Below, one piece after another: positions 8,096-19,000 of a DNA stretch of 64,000 nt. A program made the translations under genes and the position numbers. The DNA is taken from positions 1-64,000 of the IMG/VR virus record IMGVR_UViG_3300020474_000001. One strand, 5' to 3'. This DNA is from a virus. The notes under the pieces were generated by a model. That model had not been told where the DNA came from and did no database searches. It worked only from the letters and a program-made list of their open reading frames with translations. Within the stretch, counting starts at the first letter, position 1. Each line of letters begins with the position of its first letter.

Positions 8096-10824
8096 TATAC
8101 TGATGCCTCCGTGATGCTAAGTGATGAAATAGATTGTCCAGATGCCAGTGCAATACGAACAAGAACAACATTGCCCGCAGCATTACTCATATTCTCTTCA
8201 CCTAGAGTCATTGTATAACTTCCACTTAATGAAACGTTGGGTGCAATCAAATCAGAGTTATTAAAAGCACAACCGTCTCCACCATTACCACCAGATGCAC
8301 TACCAGGAATACCAGCACCTTCGTATGCAACACTACAATCCAACCATCCATTTAAATTGCTTGTATTATCTATATCAGTTCCAGGAGCAGCAATCCAAAG
8401 ACCACTGATTCCGCTACTAGTAATGTTGATCTCAAAGTTTGCAACTACCTTACGACGGAATGCAAATGTAAAATATTGTGTTCCAGTATCCAATGATCTA
8501 TCTGGACCAGCAGGCAAATAATCGCTATAATCATTTACGTCATGAACAATTTCTCCAAAGCGAATAGATGCTTCTGATGTTCCTTCAATACCTGGATCAG
8601 AGGATTCTGAGAACACATCGTCTGTATAAAAATTAATAGGATTTATTGAAACAAGTGCTGGGTTTGCATCAGAAGTCAAACTAAAATTAAATATTCTAAT
8701 TCCATCGTCAAGGAATGAACCATCTCCAAGGGAATCTTCGACAGGAATTGCGATTTCACTGATACCAGATTGCTCTGCAGTATGAACATTGAGCAATTTA
8801 GAAATTGTATTGCTAAAGTTGCCAACACCATTTACATTCTTTGCACGAACTTTTAATTGACCTTCACTTCTTACATTTCCAGATGTAATAGGAACAGTAA
8901 GAGATCCAAGAGAATATGGACCACCAACCCCAGTATCTGACTTTGGAATTCCACCTGCTAACATTGATGTTGTACCATCAATATCAGAATAAGAATACTC
9001 TAAATTATCTACAATTCCTTCTGAACTTTGAACCTCAACAATATCTGTTCTATCAGTATAACATTGACCCACAAGATTACTTATCTTGACACCGGATAAA
9101 CTCAATTCCGAACCAGAATCATAATGAGGAATACCTGAGATGTAACGTATATTTGCGGTTGTTTCAGTGATAGATGCAGATGCAACACCAGTAGATGGTT
9201 TTGCAGTTAGATCATCTTTGACAAATTCTACAACATTTGTGCTGCCCTCAGAACTATGCTGAAGTTGAAAATCATTAACACCTTCAAGTAAATCAGATAC
9301 GGTCTTAGAAATTTTAGATTTGAACCCTTTGTATAGTCCAGGATAGTAAATACTTGATTCAAATGTTGTTGGAGAACCAGATGAATTCAGTAATTGATAA
9401 TCACTTTCTTCTGTTACTATAAGACTGTCATAAGTTCCACTTTCATCTCCAGATTCAGTGAAATTGACAGAACCATCAACACTTCCATTTATACTTGCAG
9501 AAAGTGTGCCACTGTCTCCACCATATGCAAACGAATCAATTGCCGTAGATTCTACAGTTCCACTAGTCACACGATTAACAGAACTTCCTGCAGATAGTGT
9601 AGTTCCTGTAGTATTGTCTGAGAAATCAGATGCTAATTTTGGAGATTCTCCAACACTTGGTATTTCTGTCAAAGTTTTTGAATCAAGTCCATCAGGAGTT
9701 GCTGGAGCATCATCATATACTTTGATTGGAACCTGCACAAATACAGGCAAAATGTCTGGATCTGCTGTTGTATGAGAGCTCAGCTCAAGCTCCATAGTGT
9801 CCATACCTGTTCCGCTATTTGATCCATCGGCCCAGGTATGATCAAGTCTAGATCCACTTACACCACCAGCAGAACTATCGTCTGCAATAGATGAAGTATT
9901 TCCATCACCCCAATCCATCGTGTATGTGACATCAGCATTCTCTGTATTTGTAGTAGTATTTTCAATATGTAGGGTTTGACCTTCTACCACATACAATCCA
10001 GTATCACTAAGGGGAGATCCTCCAGAAGCAACTGTGTATGCTTCAAAATCAACGCTGGGATCTGGAGTATAAAGAGTAATATAATCTAATTTTTCTGCGG
10101 TTGATTCGCTACCGGCAGAATTTAATATAGCACCTGAGTTACTAGCAGTCAAAGAAACATCAAATTGACCTCCAGTAGCATCCACATAAGTATGTGTCAA
10201 ACTACTATCAACTGTGCCATCACCCCAATCAACTTCATATACATCTGCATTACCAGCAACAGTTGGAGTTAATATAACTGTTAATGGTGAACCTCCAGCA
10301 GTTTTATCGGCAGCAAAATCAACATCAGATACCGCAGTACCTTTCAGCATGTTCAATGCTAACTCATTCAAACTATCAATACTGTCAACAACTTTTGTAT
10401 CACTACTAATACCAATTGCACCGTCACTATAACTACCATCTGTTGGGTTTCCAAGAACTATTTGCTCTCCACTACCGCCTCCACCATCTTTCCAGAAAAG
10501 ATTACCATCATCATCTGTTGATAATACTTTATCCTGTTCTGGCAGGGCAGGAAATGTATAAGTGGTGACTCCAGTTAGAGTGTCTGGACTTTTAATATTG
10601 ATACTATTTTGTCCATCTTTATCAACTAATTTAAGAGAAAGAGATCCTGTTCCGTCTTCTTGCTCCCAATATCTACCTGATCCAATAAATTGATTATCTT
10701 CTGTCGTGGAATTCAATCCTACATATAGATCATATTTATCGGTTGTAAAACCGGGTTCGCCTGCCCTCAAACCGGGAAGATTTGCAGAAGCACCCCTCTT
10801 GAGCTGAATAATCGGTGCTGTCAT
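8095..10824 (-). CDS. tail fibre/adhesin with Mtd_N-like domain and PKD domains
   Basis: 909 aa, ATG at 10824 behind a GAGGA site. Residues 1-45 (IQLKRGASANLPGLRAGEPGF then TTDKYDLYVG) look like the N-terminal docking domain of phage tropism-determinant proteins. Residues about 155-355 hold two PKD-type beta-sandwiches (VYEVDWGDGT, YTMDWGDGN). The C-terminal 130 residues contain a fibre-tip module (FAFRRKVVANFEINITSSG, GLWIAAPGTDID, LGEENMSNAAGNVVLVRI). PKD domains commonly mediate binding to surface polymers, so a host-recognition role is likely. It is followed directly by another fibre gene with one base of overlap. Confidence 0.78.
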   Translation of the reverse strand: MTAPIIQLKRGASANLPGLRAGEPGFTTDKYDLYVGLNSTTEDNQFIGSGRYWEQEDGTGSLSLKLVDKDGQNSINIKSPDTLTGVTTYTFPALPEQDKVLSTDDDGNLFWKDGGGGSGEQIVLGNPTDGSYSDGAIGISSDTKVVDSIDSLNELALNMLKGTAVSDVDFAADKTAGGSPLTVILTPTVAGNADVYEVDWGDGTVDSSLTHTYVDATGGQFDVSLTASNSGAILNSAGSESTAEKLDYITLYTPDPSVDFEAYTVASGGSPLSDTGLYVVEGQTLHIENTTTNTENADVTYTMDWGDGNTSSIADDSSAGGVSGSRLDHTWADGSNSGTGMDTMELELSSHTTADPDILPVFVQVPIKVYDDAPATPDGLDSKTLTEIPSVGESPKLASDFSDNTTGTTLSAGSSVNRVTSGTVESTAIDSFAYGGDSGTLSASINGSVDGSVNFTESGDESGTYDSLIVTEESDYQLLNSSGSPTTFESSIYYPGLYKGFKSKISKTVSDLLEGVNDFQLQHSSEGSTNVVEFVKDDLTAKPSTGVASASITETTANIRYISGIPHYDSGSELSLSGVKISNLVGQCYTDRTDIVEVQSSEGIVDNLEYSYSDIDGTTSMLAGGIPKSDTGVGGPYSLGSLTVPITSGNVRSEGQLKVRAKNVNGVGNFSNTISKLLNVHTAEQSGISEIAIPVEDSLGDGSFLDDGIRIFNFSLTSDANPALVSINPINFYTDDVFSESSDPGIEGTSEASIRFGEIVHDVNDYSDYLPAGPDRSLDTGTQYFTFAFRRKVVANFEINITSSGISGLWIAAPGTDIDNTSNLNGWLDCSVAYEGAGIPGSASGGNGGDGCAFNNSDLIAPNVSLSGSYTMTLGEENMSNAAGNVVLVRIALASGQSISSLSITEASV

Positions 10825-10849
10825 ATGTCCTCATATTACTAATCACTGG

Positions 10850-10857
10850 TATTTAGC
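10850..10857 (-). promoter_or_regulatory. T4-type late promoter (GCTAAATA)
   Basis: GCTAAATA on the minus strand, 25 nt before the ATG at 10824 and downstream of the terminator at 10890-10917. Confidence 0.55.
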
Positions 10858-10889
10858 ATATAAAATTATCATAATTTTTTGATATTTCA

Positions 10890-10917
10890 TAAAAAACCCC
10901 CACAATTGTGGAGGTTT
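10890..10917 (-). terminator. rho-independent terminator after fibre gene
   Basis: The minus strand forms AAACCTCCACAA / TTGTGGGGGTTT (one mismatch) with the stem running into TTTTTT. It lies 22 nt past the stop of the gene ending at 10940. Confidence 0.8.
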
Positions 10918-10939
10918 GGCAATTGCTTGTAAAATTTAA

Positions 10940-12928
10940 TTATGAGGCAGGTCCGGTTTCAAATGTGCTGTATACAGACTCAATTGTTTCTGCATTAGAT
11001 GAATGATAAGAAACCTTGACTCGATACGAAGTATTTGGTTGCAAGGTTGGTGATGCTGACCAAGGTGTGGACCCATCTTGACTAGCAACAATGTCATAAT
11101 CATCCGATTCAACAACTAAAGTCCAGGGATCCGAAGAACTTGCTCTGGTCTCTAATGTCCACTTACGGAAAGCAACAGTTGCATCGGTAGCACTTACAGG
11201 TGTGGTATTAGCATTCTGCGATGTAAACACGATCTCAGTAGGACTAGGTCCGTATACGGTAACTTCACCGTTGTTATTATATCTTTCGATAGTTGTACCA
11301 TCGGTAATGTTCTTACGTGCGTTTGTGTAGTTAAAGGACTGATCGACTCTATGACTGATTGAATAAAATCTCATAGAGGTTCCATCAAGAGTATAAAGAC
11401 TGAGATACTCTCCGGTAGTTGAATCTTTAAGGGTAGTATCCAAGATACTGCTTGGAGTTTCACCCTCTACGAGTGAATCATCAGATTTTTTATAGATATT
11501 CTCACTATTTAAAGTGACATCTGCGGTTAAGTATCGATAGTAATTAAACGACCAATCACCGCCCACATCACTTAAGAAACTGTAACCATCATAAGAAGTA
11601 GCAGTAGCCCAACGATTAGCTTCCTCGGACCAATAAAATACATTTGGCCTGTTCTGGCTTCCCCAATTTGGTTCGTTTGAAATGTTAGTCATACTCCATG
11701 AAGAACCGTTTGTAGAAGTTGCAAATTGGTTATATCCTTCGTGCCATAGGAAATACCTACCGTTTCCATAAGCAATGCGCCTAAATTGATAATTGTTATC
11801 AGTTCTCCAATGTGAATAACTCCAATTAATGCCGTTATAGCTTTTCCAAAGGTAGTGTGAACTACCGATACTTGCAGGGGCTACAAATACTCCTAGATCA
11901 GGATCATAGCAAATGTCCTCACAAGAGAAGTTATCATTGTTACCCGTTCCTACCTGCCAAGTAAGGCCATCGTCAGTAGAATATTCAGGAGCCCTGTTAT
12001 TGCCACCTGAAGGTGGTACGACCCAAACTCCGTTTCCGTATTCAATGCACTTAGGATACATTTGAGATTGTGCTGACGCAACATGGGTCCATGTGCTTCC
12101 ATCATCGTCAGAATATAGATATCCCTTACCATTATTATACTGTGCCCATGTAGTTACAATAATTCGACCGGAATCTGGATTAAAGGCGATGTCTATGAAT
12201 GAAATAGAGGTTCTGCCTCCTTCGTAAGGCATATTGGCAGGTACCCAAGTCACACCATCAGCAGAGTGTGCAATATGGGTATAACCAGTACTTTGGGCCA
12301 GAATGACAAATTTATTGCCATTAAAAATAATTTTTTTCCAGTTACCATTACTGCTCGGAGGGAATCCTTGATTCCAGGAGAAACCATCGTTTGTTGAATA
12401 TGGAATCCCGTACTCTTGGGTGTAATTCTCTGGCAAGAAAACCCATGTGCCGTTGCCATAGGCAATGCCACTAAAATCCCAATTGGCAAGACCCATCTGA
12501 TGGCGTCCGCTAAAGCCGCCATACCTTAATCCGACTTGAACGTCATTAACGACATCACTTCTTGGCACATAATTGTAAGCTCCACCAACGCCAGCACCAT
12601 CAAGTGGTGTCAAAACTTCTACTGGAGAACCGATAAAACCAGTATATGGAGAAACCTCTCCAGAAAGTTCTAACCACACACTTCCATTCCAAACTTTAAG
12701 TAGACTTGGAGAAACTGAAGTATCCGTCCAGAAAGTTCCGATCGCAGGACTTGCTGGAGCAGTCGATGAAACAACGTTACCAAGACTTCCAGAAATTGAA
12801 TTATCTACATATGACTTAGTTGCGACCTGATTATCTAAAGTTGGTTCTGTTGACGTAGCACCATACGGAAAACTTGGTGAACCATCACCTTCCTTATTTA
12901 CTAGTTCATCAGTTCTTAGTTTTGACAT
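10940..12928 (-). CDS. fibre/adhesin with beta-propeller and FN3-like C-terminus
   Basis: 662 aa. The N-terminus MSKLRTDELVNKEGDGSPSF is the same docking module as in the two genes starting at 19291 and 20852. Residues about 90-120 (VEVLTPLDGAGVGGAY) and the C-terminal 110 residues (YGPSPTEIVFTSQNA...) are close copies of parts of the gene at 21140-23011, also at DNA level. The centre, about residues 120-470, has BNR-like repeats (YSTNDGFSWNQG, YSDDDGSTWTH, YSTDDGLTW), indicating a beta-propeller that may bind glycans. ATG at 12928. It has its own late promoter and terminator, so it forms a single-gene unit. Confidence 0.75.
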   Translation of the reverse strand: MSKLRTDELVNKEGDGSPSFPYGATSTEPTLDNQVATKSYVDNSISGSLGNVVSSTAPASPAIGTFWTDTSVSPSLLKVWNGSVWLELSGEVSPYTGFIGSPVEVLTPLDGAGVGGAYNYVPRSDVVNDVQVGLRYGGFSGRHQMGLANWDFSGIAYGNGTWVFLPENYTQEYGIPYSTNDGFSWNQGFPPSSNGNWKKIIFNGNKFVILAQSTGYTHIAHSADGVTWVPANMPYEGGRTSISFIDIAFNPDSGRIIVTTWAQYNNGKGYLYSDDDGSTWTHVASAQSQMYPKCIEYGNGVWVVPPSGGNNRAPEYSTDDGLTWQVGTGNNDNFSCEDICYDPDLGVFVAPASIGSSHYLWKSYNGINWSYSHWRTDNNYQFRRIAYGNGRYFLWHEGYNQFATSTNGSSWSMTNISNEPNWGSQNRPNVFYWSEEANRWATATSYDGYSFLSDVGGDWSFNYYRYLTADVTLNSENIYKKSDDSLVEGETPSSILDTTLKDSTTGEYLSLYTLDGTSMRFYSISHRVDQSFNYTNARKNITDGTTIERYNNNGEVTVYGPSPTEIVFTSQNANTTPVSATDATVAFRKWTLETRASSSDPWTLVVESDDYDIVASQDGSTPWSASPTLQPNTSYRVKVSYHSSNAETIESVYSTFETGPAS

Positions 12929-12967
12929 CTTTCTTTGCGGTAATAAGTGGACTTGAGTTCCTTTTAT

Positions 12968-12975
12968 TATTTAGA
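12968..12975 (-). promoter_or_regulatory. T4-type late promoter (TCTAAATA)
   Basis: TCTAAATA on the minus strand, 39 nt before the ATG at 12928. Its flank AGACCCTTTTTAATCTAAATA looks like a decayed form of the joined terminator/promoter seen at 25602-25638. Confidence 0.6.
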
Positions 12976-12994
12976 TTAAAAAGGGTCTGAGGAT

Positions 12995-13046
12995 AAATTT
13001 TTTCCCGAGAAATTTTTCCGACTTTTTTGGAATAAAAAGTCGGATT
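12995..13046. other. inverted-repeat element shared with 49033-49079
   Basis: The stem TCCGACTTTTT / AAAAAGTCGGA is adjacent to an A/T-rich arm CCCGAGAAATTTTTCCGA. The core AAATTTTTCCG..TTTTTTGGAA is nearly identical to a stem-loop at 49.04 kb. It sits between the stop at 13058 and the promoter at 12968. In the gene direction no T-tract follows, so it is not a clean terminator for the upstream gene. Confidence 0.4.
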
Positions 13047-13057
13047 TGGTAGAAATA

Positions 13058-16000
13058 TTATGGTGCAGTTTGGAAATGAATTGGAGAAGACCAATCAGAA
13101 ACTGGTCCAACTGGATCTGCAGCTACATATCTAGTTCTTATATAATATACTGTTCCATTATTATATGAGAAACTTGGTCCACTTTGAGTTCCAGAAGATG
13201 ATAAAGATGCAGTTGATGTTTGAACATTTTGAGTAAATGCAGCATCAGTTGCAATTTGCCACTCCGCATAATCCCAGGAAGAAATTGTACCAGCAGAAGC
13301 TGTTGGTGCCGATGAAGTGGGTGAGACTGCATTCGCAGGTAGTCCAGGAAGTGTAGTTGAATTTAAAGCAGAAACAGTATCTCCTATAGAGTAACCAGCA
13401 CTATATCCAGCAATACCATATTCTGAATAATATCCCACAGCACTACCATTAGTTCCACCAACGATCATTTTATTCACCATATCGTTGTATCCGGGAGAGG
13501 ATATGTATTCAAGAGCATTAGTCTCATGAGTCCAAGTGCTAATGTTCTGCGATGGATCTGTCGTGTAGTACCAATTGCGACCGGATCTCATGACATATAA
13601 GAAACTGCTTCCGGTATTTATTACATTTATACTATTTGAATTAAATCCGCTAATACTACCCAGATCTTTTCTTGACCAATGAGTAGCATTATCACTATAC
13701 CATACTCTTGGACTCCAACCACCGAACATAAACATTTTACCAAGATATGGATCATATATAACCTGGTTAATCTGCTCAAGATCACCATCAATACTTTCCC
13801 GAGGGAAACTGCTCATACTCGAAAGATCACCAGAACTTAAACTTACTCCAGTTCCAGATCCATATGCAAGATGAATTCCATTTCTCCTCTGTTCCATTAC
13901 AACACACTTATCTGCTGCAGCATGATAATAATGTCCAACACCTGGCCATCCACTAGATAATCCCTGAAGAGGATACCAATTTACACCATCTGTGCTTCTA
14001 GCATGATTGCCAGTAATATAATTATCATTTGAAGTATTTACTCTAAATTCTCCAGAGGTTGGATTGCCATTTGAATCATAACTAAAAGCGACAAAGTATG
14101 GTTTGTTCCATCTTTGACCACCAGCAGATGTATTTGTTGCTTTAGTCCAACTAGCACCACCATTATTAGAGTACCATATAAGTCTACCGCCAGTATATGT
14201 TTGTGCCTTTGTCACTATAAGAACCTGATTAATTGGATTATATGCAAAAGCGTCAGATGACATTGCACCCGCCTCTTCGGGAATTTGACCTAATGGTCGA
14301 ATTGTTGCTCCTCCGTCATCACTATAAAATGTATCACGATTAGAATGAGTCATAATATATCTTCCATGTGGTCCACCATATCCTGGCATATGGTATAAAT
14401 TATCAAAATACTGAGGGAATGTATCCCTTACACTTGCATTATCTATATACGTTGATGAGTTAATTTCTTTTTCATCTTTCCTAACAATCATTATGGCACT
14501 ACTATCTGGACCGCTAGTCCAACTAGAGACATAACCACCGCCAGGAATATCAAGTTGAGTTCCTGCTGGGAATGCTTCCGTCAAACTCTGAGACAATTCA
14601 GTACTTCCATCGTATGCATTAGTATTAGAGAAAATCAAATACTGATGATTAATATCACTTATACCAGCAGGAGGAGTCCAGCTAGAATCAAAATCAATAG
14701 AAGTAATTGCACTTGATTTTGGTGTATATGTACGTGGTAACCCAACACCTTCTCCATCTACAGGACTAAAAATAGATGGCAGAGAAACAGTAGCTTTTAC
14801 TCCTGTTATAAACATATTGGTAGGTGACCATTCAGACTGAACTGAAGGGGGATTAGATGAATTATACTTTATACGCACGTAATAATTCTTACTGCCATCA
14901 AAAGCAAATTCAGTAGGACCTACTTGAGTTCCAGAAGATGTCAGTGAAGATACTGCAGACTGAACATTTGAAGTAAATCCAGAGTCTTCAGCGACTTCCC
15001 ACTCTGCATTAGACCAAGATAATATTACACCAGCAGATGCTGTTGGTTCAGATGAAGTAAGGGAAACAGTATATGGATTAACTGCATCTGGATTGTCCTT
15101 GGTGTCAATAGTTGCACCCTCAATCTTCATTCCAGTTGACCATGTACCAGATACATCTGATAGAGTAATAGTATTACTAGAATGTGCCAATACTGTTCCT
15201 GATGCTCCAGTAATAGCAGTTATACCAGCAGTATATCCTGGATCAAATTGATCAGGCAAAGTTGACACAGAATCGTTGACTTGTGAGTTATCTCCTCCTC
15301 CTGAACTATCAGCTGCACTATCTCTAAAATTACTAATACGATCTTGTAGTGTAGATGTTCCAATATTTAGAGAAACTGATTGATAAGTCAAACCGCCATG
15401 AGTTCCAACCAATGATCCATCAGTAGGAAGTTTAGCTACTACTGTTTTCCAATAAGTATTTGAAGATAGAGAACGTGTAGTGCCACTAATATAAAGATTA
15501 TCCAAAGATATGCACAAGTCAAAAGTGAGTTCGTTATATTCTCCTCCCAGAGTATTTTGCCACTGCATATTTCCAGAACTATCAAGTTTAGCAATATATA
15601 AATCAGCATTACCAGCACCAACAACCCTTATACTTTCTGAAAGGATATAAACATTTCCAGAACTATCAGTATCTATTGCCTTGCCCTGAGCGTCATTATC
15701 TATGTATTTCTGCCACGCAATATTTCCAGAAGCATCATATTTGGCAATTATAGTATCGTTGTTATCATTCGGTTTCTCAGAATGTCCGATAGCATAAATG
15801 TTATCTGAACTATCAACTGTTACACTTCTAAAACGATCTTGAGTAGTGCTATATTGATCTCCTAAAAGTTTTTGCCACTGAATATTTCCAGAACTATCAT
15901 ATTTGGCAATCAGACAATCAGTAGAACCATAACCCGAATTACCTGCTTCGCCACAAACGTAAATATTATCCGAACTGTCAACTGCTATACCGTAACCATA

Positions 16001-19000
16001 TTCATTTTTATTACCTGTGCCTTCCTGATCTAAAGTACGTGCCCATTGCAATACTCCTGAAGAATTATATTTAGCAATTAAAAATCCATAGGACTGGTTG
16101 CCAGATATAAGAATTGGGGCATAACCAGTGACAATTACATTATCTGAACTGTCAATCGCTAGTGCCTCAGCACGCATACTACCGATTGTACTCTTCAACA
16201 AACGTTGCCACTGAAGAGTTCCGGAGTCATTGTATTTTACAATTATAGCACCGTTGTTATCCCATTTTTGACTATAACCACAGTAATATAAATTATTCGA
16301 ACTATCAATCGCCACATCATTGGCAGCTTCATTAGACCCCGAATAATTTAAACTTGTTTGCCATGATATATTACCTCCGCCATTCAATTTTGCAAGATAT
16401 GCAGCATTATCAACTGAACTCTCCTCCCCAGCAGTATAAATGTTGCCAGCATTATCAACTGCCAGTCCTCTTGGTTCTGCAGTTGCATTGGTCGGATGCG
16501 AGAAGGTTGTAATCCAATAACTTTCAATTCCAGAAAGCTTAACAGACTCACCAACACTCAGAGCTTGATCGATTGATACTCCTTCAACTAAACTTCCATC
16601 AGATACTTTTGATACTGTGGTGTCTGTGAGAGTGAGTATTCTTGCATTGGGATCGGGGAATCCAGTTAAACCTACAACATGAGCAGTTCCAGACTTGGTT
16701 ATGTCGTGTCGGTAGAAAATTAAACATTGACCACCATTAGATCCACGAATCACCCCAAAATAATTATTATTGTTACTATCATAATTTGTGGCAGAACTAA
16801 AAGTAATTGTATCATTACTTGGATTTACAGTTGCATGGATGTACTCAGCTTGCCATGAAGCATTACCATTTTTGTATACGATAATAAGTTTTTGTCCACC
16901 AGAATCATATGCTATTCCACTTTGTTCTACAGATCCTTTTGCTGCAACTAGTTGTCCGGATCCAATATTAATTGAGTTATCATTTGGATCGACAGTTCCT
17001 ACATAGGCATAAACAGCATAAGGATCAGTAACACTACTACGATTCGTCCGTACAACGACTACTTTATTAGTACTCTCATCAAATGCGATAGATACTCCTC
17101 CTGAACTAGTGTTACTACCAACTACCGTTGGAGAACCAAAATTAATACTATTTCCACTTACAGTTCCTGCATGGACATAAACTACCAAACTTTGCGATGC
17201 TATAACAATTCTATTATTTGAAGTATCCACTGCCATTGCAATAAGATTACTAGATACACCATCACCGATTGAGATAGCAGATCCAAAACTAATTGTGTCA
17301 TTACTAGGACTTGACCCAACAGTTATAGTTCCAACTTTAGCAGTTCCATGATTGCTGTTTCCTTCGTCTCTATATGCAACAACGATCTTACCACTCGATG
17401 GATCAAATACCATCTTGACATCACTAGATTCTCCGTTCGAATTTATAACTTCGGCAGCTCCAAATTCGATTGAATTATTTGATGGATCAACAGTTCCAAC
17501 TTTAGCGTGGTGGTATTTATTTCCATTGGATTCATATTTTCTATATGCAACAACTACTTTATTGTTAGTCGAATCAAACGCAGCTGCGGTCACGACCATT
17601 CCTGAACCATAATCATATGTATCAAAGATTACTGGAGATCCAAAAGTAATCGTCCCTCCACTTATTTCTCCGACTATAGCAGTTCCATCGCTGCTGTTCT
17701 GAAGACGATAAAACAGAACAACTCTATTACTATTTGAATCAAATGCTGCCGATATATAATCTGCACCATTAGAGTATCTTCCCTCAAAAACTGTAGCCGA
17801 TCCAATTCCGGGTCCAGTTCCAGGATCAACACTCGCAATCGCACTTGATAGTGCAGTATAATCAAAATCAGGAACTCCAGTATCATCTGCAGGAGACAAT
17901 ACTGAAGGGGTTGCAATCTCACCAAATACTTGTAAAGATGCACCCAATGCTGGTAAAAACTCTGTGGAAAAATAATCAGTCCAAATTTCTTGGTATGTGT
18001 ATGTGCCACCTTCAGTTGCAGGAATAGTGATAGAAAGTCCAGTCTCTCCAGGAATTTCTACACCATCTCTATACCACTTAGATCCAACAAATGTAGCATT
18101 ATCGACATGAGCTCTAGTTGCAACTAGTGTTGCAGGAGAGTAGTTTCCATTACTACTGGTGATCGTTGGTTGTGTTGCAATGATACCTGTTCTAGCATCA
18201 ATAGTAGCACTTAAAGCTGGTAAAAACTCTGTGCTGAAGTAGTCTATCCAGACTTCTTCATACTTATAAACACCAGTATCTGAAACAGATAATGTAGTTC
18301 CAGTCTCTCCAGGAATTTCGACATCATCTTTATACCACTTAGATCCAGCAAATGTAGCATGATCAACATCAGCTCTAGTAGATGTCAAAACTGTTGGAAT
18401 GTAATCTCCATTACTACTGGTGATCGTTGGTTGTGTTGCAATGATACCTGTTCTAGCATCAATGGTAACAGATATAACTGGTAACAACTCTGTGGAAAAG
18501 AAATCTGTCCAGGATTCACGATACATATAGATTCCTGTATCTGAAACAGATAGCGTAGTTCCAGTCTCTCCAGGAATTTCTGCACCATCTTTATACCATT
18601 GAGATCCAGCAAATTCTGCATCAGCAACTACTCCTGGAGTTGCGGTTAATACTGTTGGAATATAGTCTCCATTACTACTTGAAACAGTGGGTTGAGATAC
18701 TATAACACCAGCTCTAGCATCAATGACTGCAGCTAAACTTGGGAATAGTTGATTTCCAAAAGTATCTTCCCATACTTCCTCATACTTATATGTCCCAATT
18801 TCTGTTGCATAAAACTGTAAACCCGTTGCACCAGGAATCTCTACATCATCCTTATACCACTTTGCACTTGCTAAAGTAGCATCAGATACGTTTGCACTAA
18901 CTGCTGTTAACATTGCAGGAATATATCCTGAGTTGTCATCAAGAATACTTGGTGGAGAAATGATTGAACCAGGTACTGGTCCAGGAGCTTGAGTAGTCGG

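Noticed and set aside
12909-13094. 61-codon minus-strand frame across the gap at 13.0 kb
   Set aside because: It overlaps the ends of two well-supported fibre genes and runs through the promoter and stem-loop; its composition looks non-coding.
17900-18970. CRISPR-like repeats
   Set aside because: The 261-bp repeats are long, contiguous, in frame and encode Ig-like domains; there are no short repeats with unique spacers anywhere in the window.
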